Assembly (NCBI GenBank): GCA_017984435.1 | Contig: JAGNZK010000005.1 | Span: 16,976 to 80,975, forward strand | Length of the DNA stretch: 64,000 nucleotides | Source of the DNA: Nitrosomonas sp. | GTDB lineage: Bacteria > Pseudomonadota > Gammaproteobacteria > Burkholderiales > Nitrosomonadaceae | Direction: 5' to 3' | In this document: piece after piece, positions 8,493-18,719 of the stretch | Layout: every line of letters begins with the position of its first letter | Position numbering within the stretch: position 1 is the first letter of the stretch | Translations under genes and position numbers: made by a program | The notes under the pieces: model-generated | The model's database searches: none | What the model was told of the DNA's origin: nothing | What the model saw: the letters and a program-made list of their open reading frames with translations, nothing else

Positions 8493-9956
8493 CTATAAAG
8501 AGTTCCATTCGATAATTTGATTACGGCCAGCGTGTTTAGCGGCATAAAGGGCGGAATCAGCTGCTTTAATCATATCCAGCGGATCAGGAAAATGTGTTGT
8601 GTTCTCATCATTTGAAGCAACACCAATAGAAGCAGTGATATGAATTGTGCTATCTCCATCCAGTTTATAGGCAATCGCTGCTATTGCATCTTTTAATCGG
8701 GCAATTAAATTTCTTGAAGCAGCGAGTGTTGTGCCTGGTAGGATCAAAGCAAATTCTTCGCCACCATAGCGACTCAGCGTATCATCTTGGCGAATCCGTT
8801 CGAAAATTGTGTTGACTACAGCAACAAGTAGGGAGTCCCCTGCTAAGTGTCCATGAGTGTCATTAACCTGTTTAAAATGATCAAGATCAATGATGGCGAT
8901 GGTTAGAGGTAAATTATATTGTGCGGATAGATGAAACTCGCGCCGTAGCGTTTCATCGAAATATATTCGGTTATAGGCACCGGTTAATCCATCGCGCTGC
9001 GATTTTTCTTCTAACTCTTTTGCTCTGGCCAAGCTATGTATCATCAATAATTCTTTAGCCTCAGCCAGGATTGCAGCTGCCTCAGATGCATGATGAATGT
9101 TTATCTCGAATAGATCTTCAACTGATTTTAATCCGGATTCCATGATTTTAATAACGTCGATAAGCGCAGCATCATCGAGCCCAAGCCAATTTTGAGCGAC
9201 TTCTGTTAAGATTGTCATTTTTCCGGTTTCGTGCGGATACAGAAAATAATCAGCCAAATAGCGAGAGACGGCGACACAGGATTGTAGCGTTGGTCCAAAG
9301 TCTTTAGGCTCTGGTTGGCTATGGCTAGCGATACAAGACAGGGCGATATAATCCGGAATATGCCATTTTTGCAGAAGTGCATAACCTAATTCATCATGTC
9401 CAGCTCCAAACACTTCACGCTCTGTTTTAAGTAAAATGTCGTGATCAGAAGTCGATGAAAAGACTTTATTATATTCTTCCGGCATGATGGCTGAATAAGC
9501 GAGGATGCCAATTTCCTGTACCAGGCCGGCAAGAAACAGGTCATCCAGGAAGCTTAATACAAGCTTTTCACCAAGTGCGCGACAAGCCAGTGCTGAAGCG
9601 ATGGATCGACGCCAGAAGGTATTATTATCAAAAGTAAATGCATCGTCGGATGGAGATTTCTTCATTAACGAATTAGTTAATGAGAAAGATAGCGCGATGA
9701 CAATGACGGAATGTGTACCAAGAATACTGACAGCTTGTCGTATATTGGTTGCAGCCCGGCGAGATTTATATAGCGGCGCATTGGCAGTTTTAAGTAATTT
9801 GACCGAGAGCACAGGATCCAATGAAATATACTGACAGACGGTTCCTATATCTGCATCGGGGTCATTAGCCAGTTCGATAATCTTGATAGCGACTGCCGGC
9901 AGACTGGGTAGTGTCGTGCAATAGTTCAGTCGTGTTTTCAGCTTATCATCAAGCAC
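8493..9956 (-). CDS. HDOD-GGDEF diguanylate cyclase
   Basis: 487 residues from a GTG at 9956, which has AAGGA 7 nt upstream. A TTG at 9980 would add eight residues but lacks an RBS. An HDOD domain (about 15-220, LPSLPAVAIKIIELANDP, then IRQAVSILG) precedes a short helical linker and a GGDEF domain (about 325-485). The active-site loop is YGGEEF and the inhibitory I-site RQDD sits five residues before it, so the enzyme should make c-di-GMP with product inhibition. HDOD domains act as signalling or scaffold modules. The gene is divergent from pepA across a region with two strong palindromes. Confidence 0.9.
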   Translation of the reverse strand: MLDDKLKTRLNYCTTLPSLPAVAIKIIELANDPDADIGTVCQYISLDPVLSVKLLKTANAPLYKSRRAATNIRQAVSILGTHSVIVIALSFSLTNSLMKKSPSDDAFTFDNNTFWRRSIASALACRALGEKLVLSFLDDLFLAGLVQEIGILAYSAIMPEEYNKVFSSTSDHDILLKTEREVFGAGHDELGYALLQKWHIPDYIALSCIASHSQPEPKDFGPTLQSCVAVSRYLADYFLYPHETGKMTILTEVAQNWLGLDDAALIDVIKIMESGLKSVEDLFEINIHHASEAAAILAEAKELLMIHSLARAKELEEKSQRDGLTGAYNRIYFDETLRREFHLSAQYNLPLTIAIIDLDHFKQVNDTHGHLAGDSLLVAVVNTIFERIRQDDTLSRYGGEEFALILPGTTLAASRNLIARLKDAIAAIAYKLDGDSTIHITASIGVASNDENTTHFPDPLDMIKAADSALYAAKHAGRNQIIEWNSL

Positions 9957-10015
9957 TTTATTATCCTTATTATTAGGCAATACTTATATATTATTGAATA
10001 ATTTAATGATTATCC

Positions 10016-10031
10016 TTATATTATAATATAA
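10016..10031. promoter_or_regulatory. 16-bp perfect AT palindrome
   Basis: TTATATTATAATATAA is a perfect palindrome in the divergent region between the cyclase gene and pepA. It could be an operator, but it also contains overlapping -10-like hexamers on both strands. Confidence 0.4.
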
Positions 10032-10052
10032 AGATAACATATTCACTTATTT

Positions 10053-10083
10053 CCCTACGAATTATTTACAATAATTCGTAGGG
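10053..10083. repeat. perfect 14-bp inverted repeat upstream of pepA
   Basis: CCCTACGAATTATT (10053-10066), spacer TAC, AATAATTCGTAGGG (10070-10083). With only 3 nt between perfect arms it can be a strong RNA hairpin or a two-fold protein site. It lies 130 bp before the pepA GTG and about 97 bp upstream of the cyclase gene. No T-run follows on plus. On minus the hairpin is followed by AAATAAG, so it is not a clean terminator either. Confidence 0.6.
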
Positions 10084-10212
10084 AGTTGTCCACTTTGTTT
10101 TTCAATCAAGTTAATGTTGCGTGATTAGGCTTCGGTTGAAATTGTTTTGATTATTTGGAACAAAGTAGTTATAAGATAGTCAGAAGGAAAATTTTTAATA
10201 AAGGAGTCTGAT

Positions 10213-11709
10213 GTGGAATTTGGAATAAAAGTAGGAACCCCGGAAAAACAACGTGGAGCCTGCGTAGTAGCAGGTATTTTTGAATCGAAAAAATTGACGG
10301 ATTCGGCCAAAATTCTGGATAAGGTTACGCAAGGGTATATTAAAAATATCCTTGCGTCGGGTGATATGGATGGCAAGGTCAATACCTCGTTATTATTGCA
10401 TCATGTACCGGGTACGCAATTCAAAAGGATTTTATTGGTCGGGTTGGGTAAGGAACAGGAATTCAAGGAAAAAACATTCCTGGCCGCGATCAATACTGTT
10501 TTGAATGCTTTGCAGAGAACAGCGGTTACCGATGCAACCCTATTTTTATCGGATTTCCCTGACAAGGAACGGGCCAATGAATGGAAAGTCTCGCAGATTG
10601 TCATTACTGCAACCAGCAGCCATTATCGATTTGATCAGCTTAAAAGCAAGCCGGATAACGGTCAAAGTAGTTTGCGTAAGATAGTACTCTGCGTCAATGA
10701 TCGTACTGAATTGGCTGCCTGTGAAGAAGCCATGCAACAAGGGCTGGCGATTGTGCATGGCATGAGTCTGGCAAAAGACCTGGGCAATCTTGCACCGAAT
10801 ATCTGCACACCGACATATCTGGCCAAACAGGCTAAAGATCTTGCCAAAACACATAAGCTTAAAGCATCCGTATTGGAAGAAAAAGATATGGAAAAGCTGA
10901 GGATGGGTTCTCTGCTGGCTGTAGCAAGTGGTAGTGAGCAACCGGCCAAGTTGATTGTGCTGGAGTATCATGGTTCAGGGAAAAAAGACAATCCGGTTGT
11001 TCTGGTAGGAAAAGGAGTGACTTTCGATACCGGTGGCATCTCGCTCAAACCGGGTGCTGATATGGATGAGATGAAATTTGATATGAGTGGAGCTGCCAGC
11101 GTGTTGGGAACATTGCACGCAATTGCTGAAATGAAATTGCCGATCAATGTGGTAGGAATCATTCCGGCAACCGAGAACATGCCCAGTGGCAAAGCGGCAA
11201 AACCAGGTGATGTGGTAACCAGTATGTCCGGTCAAACGATCGAAATTCTGAATACCGACGCGGAAGGGCGTCTGATTCTGTGTGACGCGCTAACTTATGC
11301 GGAGCGTTATAACCCGAAAGTAGTGATTGATATCGCCACTTTGACGGGTGCGTGTGTGATTGCGCTAGGGAATTTTACGACGGGGCTGATGAGCAATGAC
11401 AAAGAATTGGCTGAAGCCTTGTTATCCGCTGGCGAGCAGACGGGTGATCGTGCCTGGCAATTACCTTTGTGGGACGAGTATCAGGATTTGTTGAAGAGCA
11501 ATTTTGCGGATATCGCCAATATTGGCGGACGGGCTGCTGGAACCATCACAGCTGCTTGCTTTTTATCGCGCTTTACCAAGAAATACCGCTGGGCGCATCT
11601 GGATATCGCAGGCACCGCATGGAAATCCGGTAAGGAGAAAGGCTCAACCGGCAGGCCTGTGCCGCTGTTGACACAATTCTTGATTTCACAAGCTAAAGCA
11701 AATAGTTAG
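10213..11709 (+). CDS. pepA: leucyl aminopeptidase (cytosol aminopeptidase PepA)
   Basis: 498 residues from a GTG with AAGGAG 7 nt upstream. The N-terminus (MEFGIKVGTPEKQRGACVV) matches E. coli PepA, so the GTG start is firm. The catalytic domain shows the family signature NTDAEGRLIL and the metal-binding stretches GKGVTFDTGGISLKPG and FDMSGAA. M17 metallopeptidases remove N-terminal leucine and other residues with two metal ions. PepA of E. coli also binds DNA (carAB, xer sites). It stands before holC and valS, the order pepA-holC-valS common in proteobacteria. Confidence 0.97.
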   Translation: MEFGIKVGTPEKQRGACVVAGIFESKKLTDSAKILDKVTQGYIKNILASGDMDGKVNTSLLLHHVPGTQFKRILLVGLGKEQEFKEKTFLAAINTVLNALQRTAVTDATLFLSDFPDKERANEWKVSQIVITATSSHYRFDQLKSKPDNGQSSLRKIVLCVNDRTELAACEEAMQQGLAIVHGMSLAKDLGNLAPNICTPTYLAKQAKDLAKTHKLKASVLEEKDMEKLRMGSLLAVASGSEQPAKLIVLEYHGSGKKDNPVVLVGKGVTFDTGGISLKPGADMDEMKFDMSGAASVLGTLHAIAEMKLPINVVGIIPATENMPSGKAAKPGDVVTSMSGQTIEILNTDAEGRLILCDALTYAERYNPKVVIDIATLTGACVIALGNFTTGLMSNDKELAEALLSAGEQTGDRAWQLPLWDEYQDLLKSNFADIANIGGRAAGTITAACFLSRFTKKYRWAHLDIAGTAWKSGKEKGSTGRPVPLLTQFLISQAKANS

Positions 11710-11831
11710 TCTATCTTTGATGTGCTGATTAATTCATAAGCCTGCAGGGGTAGAGTATTTGGATTAATCAGCAAATAGCAGTGTTTGGCGACGCAAGTAC
11801 GTGGCAGCGAGTTAAGCACATTGATGATTCG

Positions 11832-12257
11832 ATGACTCAAATTTATTTTTATTCAGGATCAAATGATAAGTTAAGAACGGCTTGTCGGCTTTGTGCCAAG
11901 GCGGTACAGCAAACAATGAGAGTGATGGTTTACACACCTGATGTGGCATTGATTGAACAACTGGATGCATTGCTATGGACTTTTTCTCCCACCAGTTTTG
12001 TGCCGCATTGTAGTATTCATGCTGATGAGCAACTGATCCAGGTAACGCCGGTCATTTTGAGTGACCGGATATTACCCGATGATCGTTTTGATGTGCTGCT
12101 GAATCTGCACGATCAACATCCACCTTCGTTTGGTCAGTTTAAGCGATTAATCGAGATTGCGGGTGTCTCTCATGAGGATAAGCTGGTTGCCCGTGAACGC
12201 TATCGTTTTTATAAGGATGCCGGTTATGAGATACAGCATTACCATCTTGATGACTAG
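11832..12257 (+). CDS. holC: DNA polymerase III chi subunit
   Basis: 141 residues from the ATG at 11832, giving MTQIYFYSGSNDKL, the normal chi N-terminus. A GTG at 11781 in frame would add 17 unconserved residues. Conserved chi features are the SFVPH motif (SPTSFVPHCS) and the C-terminal DKLVARERYRFYKDAGYEI helix. Chi binds SSB and links the clamp loader to single-stranded DNA. Position between pepA and valS is the classic one. Confidence 0.92.
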   Translation: MTQIYFYSGSNDKLRTACRLCAKAVQQTMRVMVYTPDVALIEQLDALLWTFSPTSFVPHCSIHADEQLIQVTPVILSDRILPDDRFDVLLNLHDQHPPSFGQFKRLIEIAGVSHEDKLVARERYRFYKDAGYEIQHYHLDD

Positions 12258-12290
12258 ACGGAATCAGGATAAGCACTGACTTTTTCTATC

Positions 12291-12659
12291 ATGGACGAAC
12301 ATAAATCTTCAACAGATTTCGATGATGCTGAAATACTGGCAAAATTTCGTAATTTACTCGGCAAATACCAGAATCAAGGCAAGATAATAGGGGTTACAAC
12401 GTCTACACCAGTTTCCACTCCTACGGCTACTTCTCAGACTAATGGAATATCGCAGGAAGTAGAAGCAGATAGCATACCCACGTTAACTGAAATCGTGATA
12501 CTCCATCCGTCAGTGATACAGCCACAGCCAAAACGCTCCACACCGATCCGGCAGATACTGGATGCCGCGCTGGAAGATGCTCATATAGAAATGGATGCGT
12601 TGGATAGAAAAGCGTTGGCGCATGCGTTGGAGGTTCGTCTGGCTGATCAAGTTAAATAA
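12291..12659 (+). CDS. hypothetical protein between holC and valS
   Basis: 122 residues that I do not recognise by function. The N-terminus is acidic (MDEHKSSTDFDDAEILAKFRNLLGKY), the middle is a Thr/Ser-rich linker, and the C-terminus is helical (STPIRQILDAALEDAHIEMDALDRKALAHALEVRL). Small ORFs of this kind occur between holC and valS in related bacteria. No signal peptide or membrane segment. There is no clear RBS within 12 nt of the ATG. Confidence 0.7.
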   Translation: MDEHKSSTDFDDAEILAKFRNLLGKYQNQGKIIGVTTSTPVSTPTATSQTNGISQEVEADSIPTLTEIVILHPSVIQPQPKRSTPIRQILDAALEDAHIEMDALDRKALAHALEVRLADQVK

Positions 12660-12774
12660 TTGCATTAAAAAACTTACCTTCTTCATATACTTCCTCTGAC
12701 AAATATCGACGGTAAATTGGTGTAGGTTGAAAATAGAATCTGCCACTTATCATACGTGCCGATATGCCATCCGT

Positions 12775-12780
12775 TATAAT
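12775..12780 (+). promoter_or_regulatory. candidate -10 box for valS
   Basis: TATAAT, a perfect -10 hexamer 42 bp upstream of the valS ATG. No good -35 lies 16-18 bp upstream, so this is a candidate only. Confidence 0.35.
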
Positions 12781-12822
12781 GGCAGCCTCGTTTCTTTACT
12801 ATTCAATCTAACCTTAAATTCC

Positions 12823-15591
12823 ATGGAACTCGAAAAAAGCTTTGACCCCAAACGTATTGAAGATAACTGGTATTCCATCTGGGAATCAGCAGGTTATTTT
12901 AAGGCGGCAGCCACAACGCAAGCAGATCAATCGGCCTACTGCATCATGCTGCCGCCACCCAATGTCACCGGTACGTTGCACATGGGTCATGCGTTCCAGC
13001 ATACTTTAATGGATGCATTGACGCGTTATCACCGCATGCTGGGGGATAGCACATTATGGCAACCGGGTACCGATCACGCCGGTATCGCTACGCAAATCGT
13101 GGTCGAGCGCCAATTGGACCAACAAAATCTTGATCGCCGCGAAATGGGACGGGAAGCGTTTTTGCAACGGGTGTGGCAATGGAAGGAAGAATCCGGTTCC
13201 ACCATTACCCGGCAAATGCGGCGCCTAGGCACTTCCTGTGATTGGACACGCGAGCGTTTCACCATGGATGCCGACTTGTCACGTGCGGTGACCGAAGTGT
13301 TTGTGCACCTGTATCGTGAAGGACTCATTTATCGCGGTAAACGGTTGGTAAATTGGGATCCGGTATTGCAAACTGCAGTGTCTGATCTGGAAGTGGTATC
13401 GACCGAAGAAAATGGCTCCTTGTGGCATATCCGTTATCCTGTCGAACAAATCGATGGCACCTGGACAGACCAGGATGAGGCTTTAATTGTTGCGACTACC
13501 CGTCCCGAAACCATGCTGGGAGATGTGGCGGTTGCCGTGCATCCTGACGATCCACGTTATCAACATCTGATTGGGCGTCATGTGCGGTTGCCGCTGAGCG
13601 AACGCACTATTCCGATTATTGCGGATACCTATGTCGACCTGGAATTCGGTACGGGATGTGTGAAAATCACGCCGGCGCACGATTTTAATGATTACCAGGT
13701 CGGGCAGCAACATCAATTGGTGCCGATCAATATTTTTACCCTAGATGGAAAAATCAATGAGCTGGCGCCAACCGAATATCAAGGCATGGATCGCTTCGAT
13801 GCCCGGAAAAAAATTGTTATTGATCTGCAAGCGCAAGGCTTTCTGGTTGAAATCAAGCCGCATAAACTGATGGCGCCGCGTGGTGATCGTACTAATACCA
13901 TTATTGAACCGATGCTGACCGATCAATGGTATGTCGCTATGGAAGGTTTGGCTAAACGTGGACTGGAAGTGGTTGCACAGGGTGAGGTTAAATTCACGCC
14001 GGATAACTGGACGCATGTTTACAATCAATGGCTGGAAAATATTCAGGACTGGTGTATTTCGCGCCAGCTGTGGTGGGGACACCGTATTCCCGCATGGTAT
14101 GACGAAGATGGCAATGTCACCGTTGCGCATACACTGGAAGAAGCACAGCAACTTTCCGGTAAAAACAATCTGACGCAAGACGACGATGTGTTGGATACGT
14201 GGTTTTCATCCGCACTCTGGCCATTCTCAACATTGGGTTGGCCGGATCAGACGCCGGAATTGAAAACCTTCCTGCCGACGTCGGTGCTCATCACCGGTTT
14301 TGACATTATTTTCTTCTGGGTGGCACGCATGGTGATGATGTCGCTGCATTTCACCGGCAAAGTTCCTTTTAAGGAAGTGTATATCACCGGCCTGATTCGC
14401 GATGCCGAAGGCCAGAAAATGAGCAAATCCAAAGGTAATGTACTCGATCCGCTGGATCTGATCGATGGCATCACTTTATCCGATTTGCTGGCAAAGCGCA
14501 CGACAGGGTTGATGAATCCGAAGCAAGCCGAATCCATTGAGAAAAATACCCGCAAGCATTTTTCCGAAGGTATTCCGGCTTTCGGAACCGATGCCCTGCG
14601 CTTTACTTTCGCCAGCTTGGCTTCGCATGGTCGTGATATCAAATTTGATATGCAGCGGTGCGAAGGTTATCGGAATTTTTGTAATAAACTTTGGAACGCA
14701 ACCCGCTATGTGTTGATGAATTGCGAAGGCAAAGACACCGGACTGGATGATACATTGCCAGTGCTTTATTCCGCTCCCGATCAATGGATCATCAGCCGCC
14801 TGCAGCAAGCGGAACATGCTGTTGAGCAGGCATTTGGCAATTACCGCTTTGATTTGGTTGCGCGTGAAATCTACGAATTGGTGTGGGATGAGTATTGCGA
14901 TTGGTATGTTGAATTTGCTAAAGTGCAATTAAATGGCGACCAAGATTCGGTGCAGCGGGCGACACGCCGCACCCTGGTGCGAGTATTGGAAGCGATATTG
15001 CGGCTTGCGCATCCAGTCATTCCGTTCATTACTGAGGAGCTTTGGCAGAAGGTCGCTCCCCTGGCAGGGAAAACAGGTGAGAGCATTATGTGTCAACCCT
15101 ATCCAAAAACCGACGCGGCTAAAATAAATAAGAACGCCATACAGTCCATTGTTTTGCTGAAAGACATGGTCAATGCTTGCCGCACGTTGCGTAGTGAAAT
15201 GAACTTATCTCCGGCGGTGAGGGTACCGTTGTTGGCAACAGGCAATCAGCAGGTTCTGACGGAATTCTCACCTTACTTATTGGCATTGGCAAAATTAGCG
15301 AATATTGATTGTAAGCAGGATGAATTACCCAATGTCGACGCACCAGTCTCTATCGTGGGCGAATTTCGACTCATGCTGAAAGTTGAAATTGATGTCAAAG
15401 CCGAGCGCGAGCGTTTGATGAAAGAAATTGCGCGGATTGAAATAGAAGTAACCAAAGCAAAATCAAAACTGACTAACGCCAGCTTTGTTGAGCGCGCACC
15501 GACAAATGTCGTGGCACAGGAAGAGGAACGGTTAACAGCCTTTAATGCGAAACTGGATAAACTGAAAGAACAACTGAGTAAACTGGGATAA
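12823..15591 (+). CDS. valS: valyl-tRNA synthetase
   Basis: 922 residues from the ATG at 12823 ([17 protein letters not shown], the conserved start). In-frame TTG upstream at 12727 would add 32 unconserved residues. Class I synthetase motifs are visible: HMGH within [13 protein letters not shown] (about residues 44-56), the editing domain in the middle, and KMSKS in [10 protein letters not shown] (about 530). The C-terminal 70 residues are the coiled-coil arm ([16 protein letters not shown]). It charges tRNA-Val and edits mischarged Thr. Length fits the family (E. coli 951). Confidence 0.97.
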   Translation: MELEKSFDPKRIEDNWYSIWESAGYFKAAATTQADQSAYCIMLPPPNVTGTLHMGHAFQHTLMDALTRYHRMLGDSTLWQPGTDHAGIATQIVVERQLDQQNLDRREMGREAFLQRVWQWKEESGSTITRQMRRLGTSCDWTRERFTMDADLSRAVTEVFVHLYREGLIYRGKRLVNWDPVLQTAVSDLEVVSTEENGSLWHIRYPVEQIDGTWTDQDEALIVATTRPETMLGDVAVAVHPDDPRYQHLIGRHVRLPLSERTIPIIADTYVDLEFGTGCVKITPAHDFNDYQVGQQHQLVPINIFTLDGKINELAPTEYQGMDRFDARKKIVIDLQAQGFLVEIKPHKLMAPRGDRTNTIIEPMLTDQWYVAMEGLAKRGLEVVAQGEVKFTPDNWTHVYNQWLENIQDWCISRQLWWGHRIPAWYDEDGNVTVAHTLEEAQQLSGKNNLTQDDDVLDTWFSSALWPFSTLGWPDQTPELKTFLPTSVLITGFDIIFFWVARMVMMSLHFTGKVPFKEVYITGLIRDAEGQKMSKSKGNVLDPLDLIDGITLSDLLAKRTTGLMNPKQAESIEKNTRKHFSEGIPAFGTDALRFTFASLASHGRDIKFDMQRCEGYRNFCNKLWNATRYVLMNCEGKDTGLDDTLPVLYSAPDQWIISRLQQAEHAVEQAFGNYRFDLVAREIYELVWDEYCDWYVEFAKVQLNGDQDSVQRATRRTLVRVLEAILRLAHPVIPFITEELWQKVAPLAGKTGESIMCQPYPKTDAAKINKNAIQSIVLLKDMVNACRTLRSEMNLSPAVRVPLLATGNQQVLTEFSPYLLALAKLANIDCKQDELPNVDAPVSIVGEFRLMLKVEIDVKAERERLMKEIARIEIEVTKAKSKLTNASFVERAPTNVVAQEEERLTAFNAKLDKLKEQLSKLG

Positions 15592-15690
15592 TCACTGCAT
15601 GAATCTGGAGGGTCTCAGTGATTGCATGCATCAGAATCAACCGGAACGTCGGATAATCGACTAATAAAGTTATTTTCTATATTGGATCCC

Positions 15691-16907
15691 ATGATAAAAA
15701 AAGTAAAAGCTGATGATGTTCGACTAGGAATGTATATCCAAGAGATCCGTGGGAATTGGCTGGAACATCCGTTCTGGCGAAAATCGTTCAAACTGGATAG
15801 TCAGAAAGATTTCGACAAGCTGCTGAATTGCAACCTGGATGAAATATGGATCGATATTAGCAAAGGTCTGGATGTTGCGGTCAATGAAAAGGCAGCAGAG
15901 CCTTCAGGTGCTCAAAATGCCGCTGCAGATAAGGCAATCACTGAAACGCCGCGACCGGTTAAAAAAACTTCAGCGCCGGTCTCTATGGAAGAGGAATTAA
16001 GTTCCGCAAAAAAAATACATAATAAGGCAAAAGAAGCGGTTATCACCATGTTTAGCGATGTTCGCATGGGTAAAGCACTTGAGATTGGAGAGGTTACTTC
16101 ACTGGTTGATGAGATTAATCAATCGCTGGAGCGAAATACCAATGCGTTGCTCAGTCTGATTCGACTAAAAAATGTTGATGAATATACTTATCTGCATTCA
16201 GTTGCAGTTTGCATGCTCATGGTCGCACTGGGAAGACAATTGAATTTGAATAGCGATCAATTGAAACAGGTTGGCGTTGCCGGATTGCTGCATGATATCG
16301 GCAAAATGGCGATACCCCATGAAATGTTGAATAAACCGGACAAGCTGACGGATGAGGAATTTAATATTGTTAAACAGCATCCGCAGCGTGGTTGGGAGTA
16401 CAGAAGTCATGTTATCAAGTGGATGAAGTCGCTCTGGATGTTTGTTTGCATCATCATGAGCGTGTGGATGGGCGAGGCTATCCGGAGAAATTATCGGGTG
16501 ATGCACTGACTCTATTCGCGCGTATGGGGGCAGTTTGTGACGTATATGACGCAATTAGCTCAGAGCGCTGTTATAAGAAAGCCTGGGGACCTGCCGAATC
16601 AATTCGAAAAATGGTGTCATGGAAAGACGGTCATTTTGACGAAGTGGTATTCCATGCTTTTGTTAAAACCATTGGTATCTATCCCAATGGTACTTTGTTA
16701 AAACTTAAATCCGGGCGGCTCGGTGTGGTAATTGAACAATCAAAGAAGAGTTTAACCACGCCGATCATCAAAATTTTCTTTTCTACTCGTGCCAATGCAC
16801 ATATTCCGATTGAAATTTTAGATTTGTCGAAAGAAACGGACGGTATTGATAACATTGAAGATCCGCAGAAATGGCAGCTTGATGTTAATAAAATACAAGG
16901 CATATGA
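15691..16907 (+). pseudogene. HD-GYP c-di-GMP phosphodiesterase, frameshifted
   Basis: Two overlapping frames together make one DUF3391/HD-GYP protein. Frame one (from MIKKVKADDVRLGMYI at 15691) has the DUF3391 domain and the HD part LLHDIGKMAIPHEMLNKPDKL, then KQHPQRG, and stops at 16509. Frame two (from about 16392) resumes with VDEVALDVCLHHHERVDGRGYPEKL and runs to 16907. The break is near 16393-16400, within the usual RGxEIL stretch. It fits loss of 1 (or 4) nt, splitting HD from the GYP loop. As read, no full enzyme is made. A TTG at 15622 has GGAGG upstream and could add 23 residues. A sequencing error or a programmed -1 shift is also possible. Confidence 0.85.
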
Positions 16908-16960
16908 GATTGGTTTAGCGGTCTCTGTAATATCTGTAGTTTATCCGGATACTAGCGATT

Positions 16961-17797
16961 ATGCAGTCAGGTACTATTACACAAGTATTGGCAGAGGCGT
17001 GCCGGAATATTGACAGAATAGATGCACGGCTGTTGTTGCAACATGTGTTAGATGTCGATCATGCTTTTTTGTTGACCTACCCCGATCAAACGCTGACTTC
17101 GCAGCAAACGAAAGCGTTTCTGCGATTGATTAAGCGGCGTATTGATGGTGTCCCGGTTGCTTATCTGATTGGAGAACGTGAATTCTACGATCTGACTTTT
17201 AAAGTCACTGAAGCAGTTCTGATTCCCCGTCCGGAAACTGAATTGCTGGTCGAATTGGCACTGGAACGGATACCTGTTGATCAACCCTGTAAGATACTGG
17301 ATCTGGGAACAGGTAGTGGTGCGATTGCCATCACCATTGCCAAGCATCGTCCTCAGTCACGAGTTATTGCGGTTGATGTGTCAGCAGATGCTATCGCTGT
17401 TTCCGGATGGAATGCCAAAAATCTGCAAGTGGATAATCTTCATCTCACAATAGGAAACTGGTTTGATGAACTTTCAGGGGAGGAATTTGATCTGATTCTA
17501 TCAAATCCGCCTTATGTGGCAAACAATGATCCTCACCTTGCGCAAGGGGATCTGCGTTTTGAACCATGGATTGCTCTAGCAGCGGAAGACAACGGTTTGG
17601 CGTGTATCCGGCATATCATCAACGCAGCACCTCGGTATCTCATTAAGAGTGGATGGTTGTTGCTGGAACATGGTTATGATCAGGCTGCTGCATGCAGGCA
17701 ATTGTTGGACAATATGAATTTTAGTAATATTTGTTCTTACCCGGATTTGGCTGGCATAATGCGGGTGAGTGGTGGTCAATTGAATACGTCAATGTAG
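16961..17797 (+). CDS. prmC: peptide chain release factor N5-glutamine methyltransferase
   Basis: 278 residues. The N-terminal helical domain includes RIDARLLLQHVL. The Rossmann methyltransferase domain has DLGTGSGAIAI (SAM-binding motif I) and the catalytic motif SNPPYVAN (NPPY), which binds the target glutamine. It methylates the GGQ glutamine of release factors RF1 and RF2. The usual partner prfA is not adjacent in this window. It is followed by grxD after 85 bp. Confidence 0.95.
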   Translation: MQSGTITQVLAEACRNIDRIDARLLLQHVLDVDHAFLLTYPDQTLTSQQTKAFLRLIKRRIDGVPVAYLIGEREFYDLTFKVTEAVLIPRPETELLVELALERIPVDQPCKILDLGTGSGAIAITIAKHRPQSRVIAVDVSADAIAVSGWNAKNLQVDNLHLTIGNWFDELSGEEFDLILSNPPYVANNDPHLAQGDLRFEPWIALAAEDNGLACIRHIINAAPRYLIKSGWLLLEHGYDQAAACRQLLDNMNFSNICSYPDLAGIMRVSGGQLNTSM

Positions 17798-17882
17798 GTC
17801 AGGTGTGTGATTGGTGTAGAAATTCATGACGCTGTTTCTGTATAAAACTTTTGAGGAATGATCTTTTGGAGAAATTAACACT

Positions 17883-18191
17883 ATGAATGTTGAAGATTTA
17901 ATCGAACAACAAATTACCGGGCATCCGGTAGTCCTTTATATGAAAGGTACGCAAGACCAGCCGCAATGTGGTTTTTCTGCGAATGCGGTAAATATTCTTA
18001 AAGCTTGTGGTGTTGATAATATTTTTTCTGTCGACGTGCTGGCGGATCCGGAAATCAGACAGGGTATCAAGGATTACTCAAATTGGCCCACGATTCCCCA
18101 GTTATACGTTAATGGTGAATTTATTGGCGGCTCGGATATCGTGACCGAAATGTATCAGACTGGAGAGTTGCAGAAGTTGTTTGAAAATTGA
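17883..18191 (+). CDS. grxD: monothiol glutaredoxin (Grx4 type)
   Basis: 102 residues, a single glutaredoxin domain with the monothiol active site QCGFSANAV (CGFS), cis-proline [11 protein letters not shown] and GGSDIV. CGFS glutaredoxins bind a [2Fe-2S] cluster, with glutathione, as dimers or with BolA, and deliver clusters in the cytoplasm. The RBS GGAGA is 9 nt before ATG. Confidence 0.96.
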   Translation: MNVEDLIEQQITGHPVVLYMKGTQDQPQCGFSANAVNILKACGVDNIFSVDVLADPEIRQGIKDYSNWPTIPQLYVNGEFIGGSDIVTEMYQTGELQKLFEN

Positions 18192-18213
18192 TATCAATTA
18201 AATGACCCAATCA

Positions 18214-18251
18214 CGATTCAGTTTGTTCGAGCTAGAGAATGAACTGAATCG
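18214..18251 (+). terminator. 10-bp inverted repeat after grxD
   Basis: CGATTCAGTT (18214-18223) and AACTGAATCG (18242-18251) are perfect inverted arms with an 18-nt loop, 22 bp past the grxD stop and 20 bp before the convergent membrane-protein gene ends. There is no T-run, so it may serve as a weak bidirectional terminator or 3' stabiliser. Confidence 0.5.
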
Positions 18252-18271
18252 CAAATGCTGTAACAATCAGT

Positions 18272-18691
18272 TTAATTGACTGCTGTTGCAATAACCCAAT
18301 AGCGCGCAAACTTGCCGACAGCGATAAATACTAGCGCCCATAGCCAATTGGCACGTAGCCATCCGGCAGCAACACACAATACATCACCGATTAATGGTGC
18401 CCAAGAAAGCAGCAGGATAGGGGTACCATGTTGACGCACCCATTCCAATCCGCGCGTATTGCTCCCCAATTTCTTGAGCACGGTTTTTTCATCCGGAAGA
18501 AATCGACCAATCAAATACGAACTCATGCCGCCCAGCGTATTGCCTACCGTTGCCAGAGCAAGCGCCTGCCAGTGGAGTTCAGGGTAGGCCAATAAAACAC
18601 CGACGAGTACCGCTTCAGATCCGCCCGGAAGCAACGTGGCTGCCAGGAAACTGCTGATGAATAAAGCCAATAGGCTTGATTGTTCGTCCAT
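18272..18691 (-). CDS. YqaA/DedA-like inner-membrane protein
   Basis: 139 residues with about four hydrophobic segments (LLALFISSFLAATLLPGGSEAVLVGVL and others) and the SNARE-associated/DedA-type motif GNTLGGMSSYLIGRFLP. This is the short YqaA subfamily. DedA relatives affect membrane lipid transport and proton-motive force; the function of YqaA is not known. Only a weak RBS precedes the ATG. The start lies 24 bp from the left end of the IS remnant, so its native promoter region may have been altered by the insertion. Confidence 0.82.
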   Translation of the reverse strand: MDEQSSLLALFISSFLAATLLPGGSEAVLVGVLLAYPELHWQALALATVGNTLGGMSSYLIGRFLPDEKTVLKKLGSNTRGLEWVRQHGTPILLLSWAPLIGDVLCVAAGWLRANWLWALVFIAVGKFARYWVIATAVN

Positions 18692-18719
18692 AAAAGCGAT
18701 CCGGGGTTAGAAAATGAGG

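Noticed and set aside
10546-10971. 141-codon minus-strand open frame inside pepA
   Set aside because: pepA is conserved along its whole length here; the antisense frame shows no known domain.
12727-12822. Longer valS start (TTG at 12727)
   Set aside because: The extra 32 residues are not typical of ValS, overlap a good -10 box and have no RBS, while MELEKSFDP at 12823 matches the family start.
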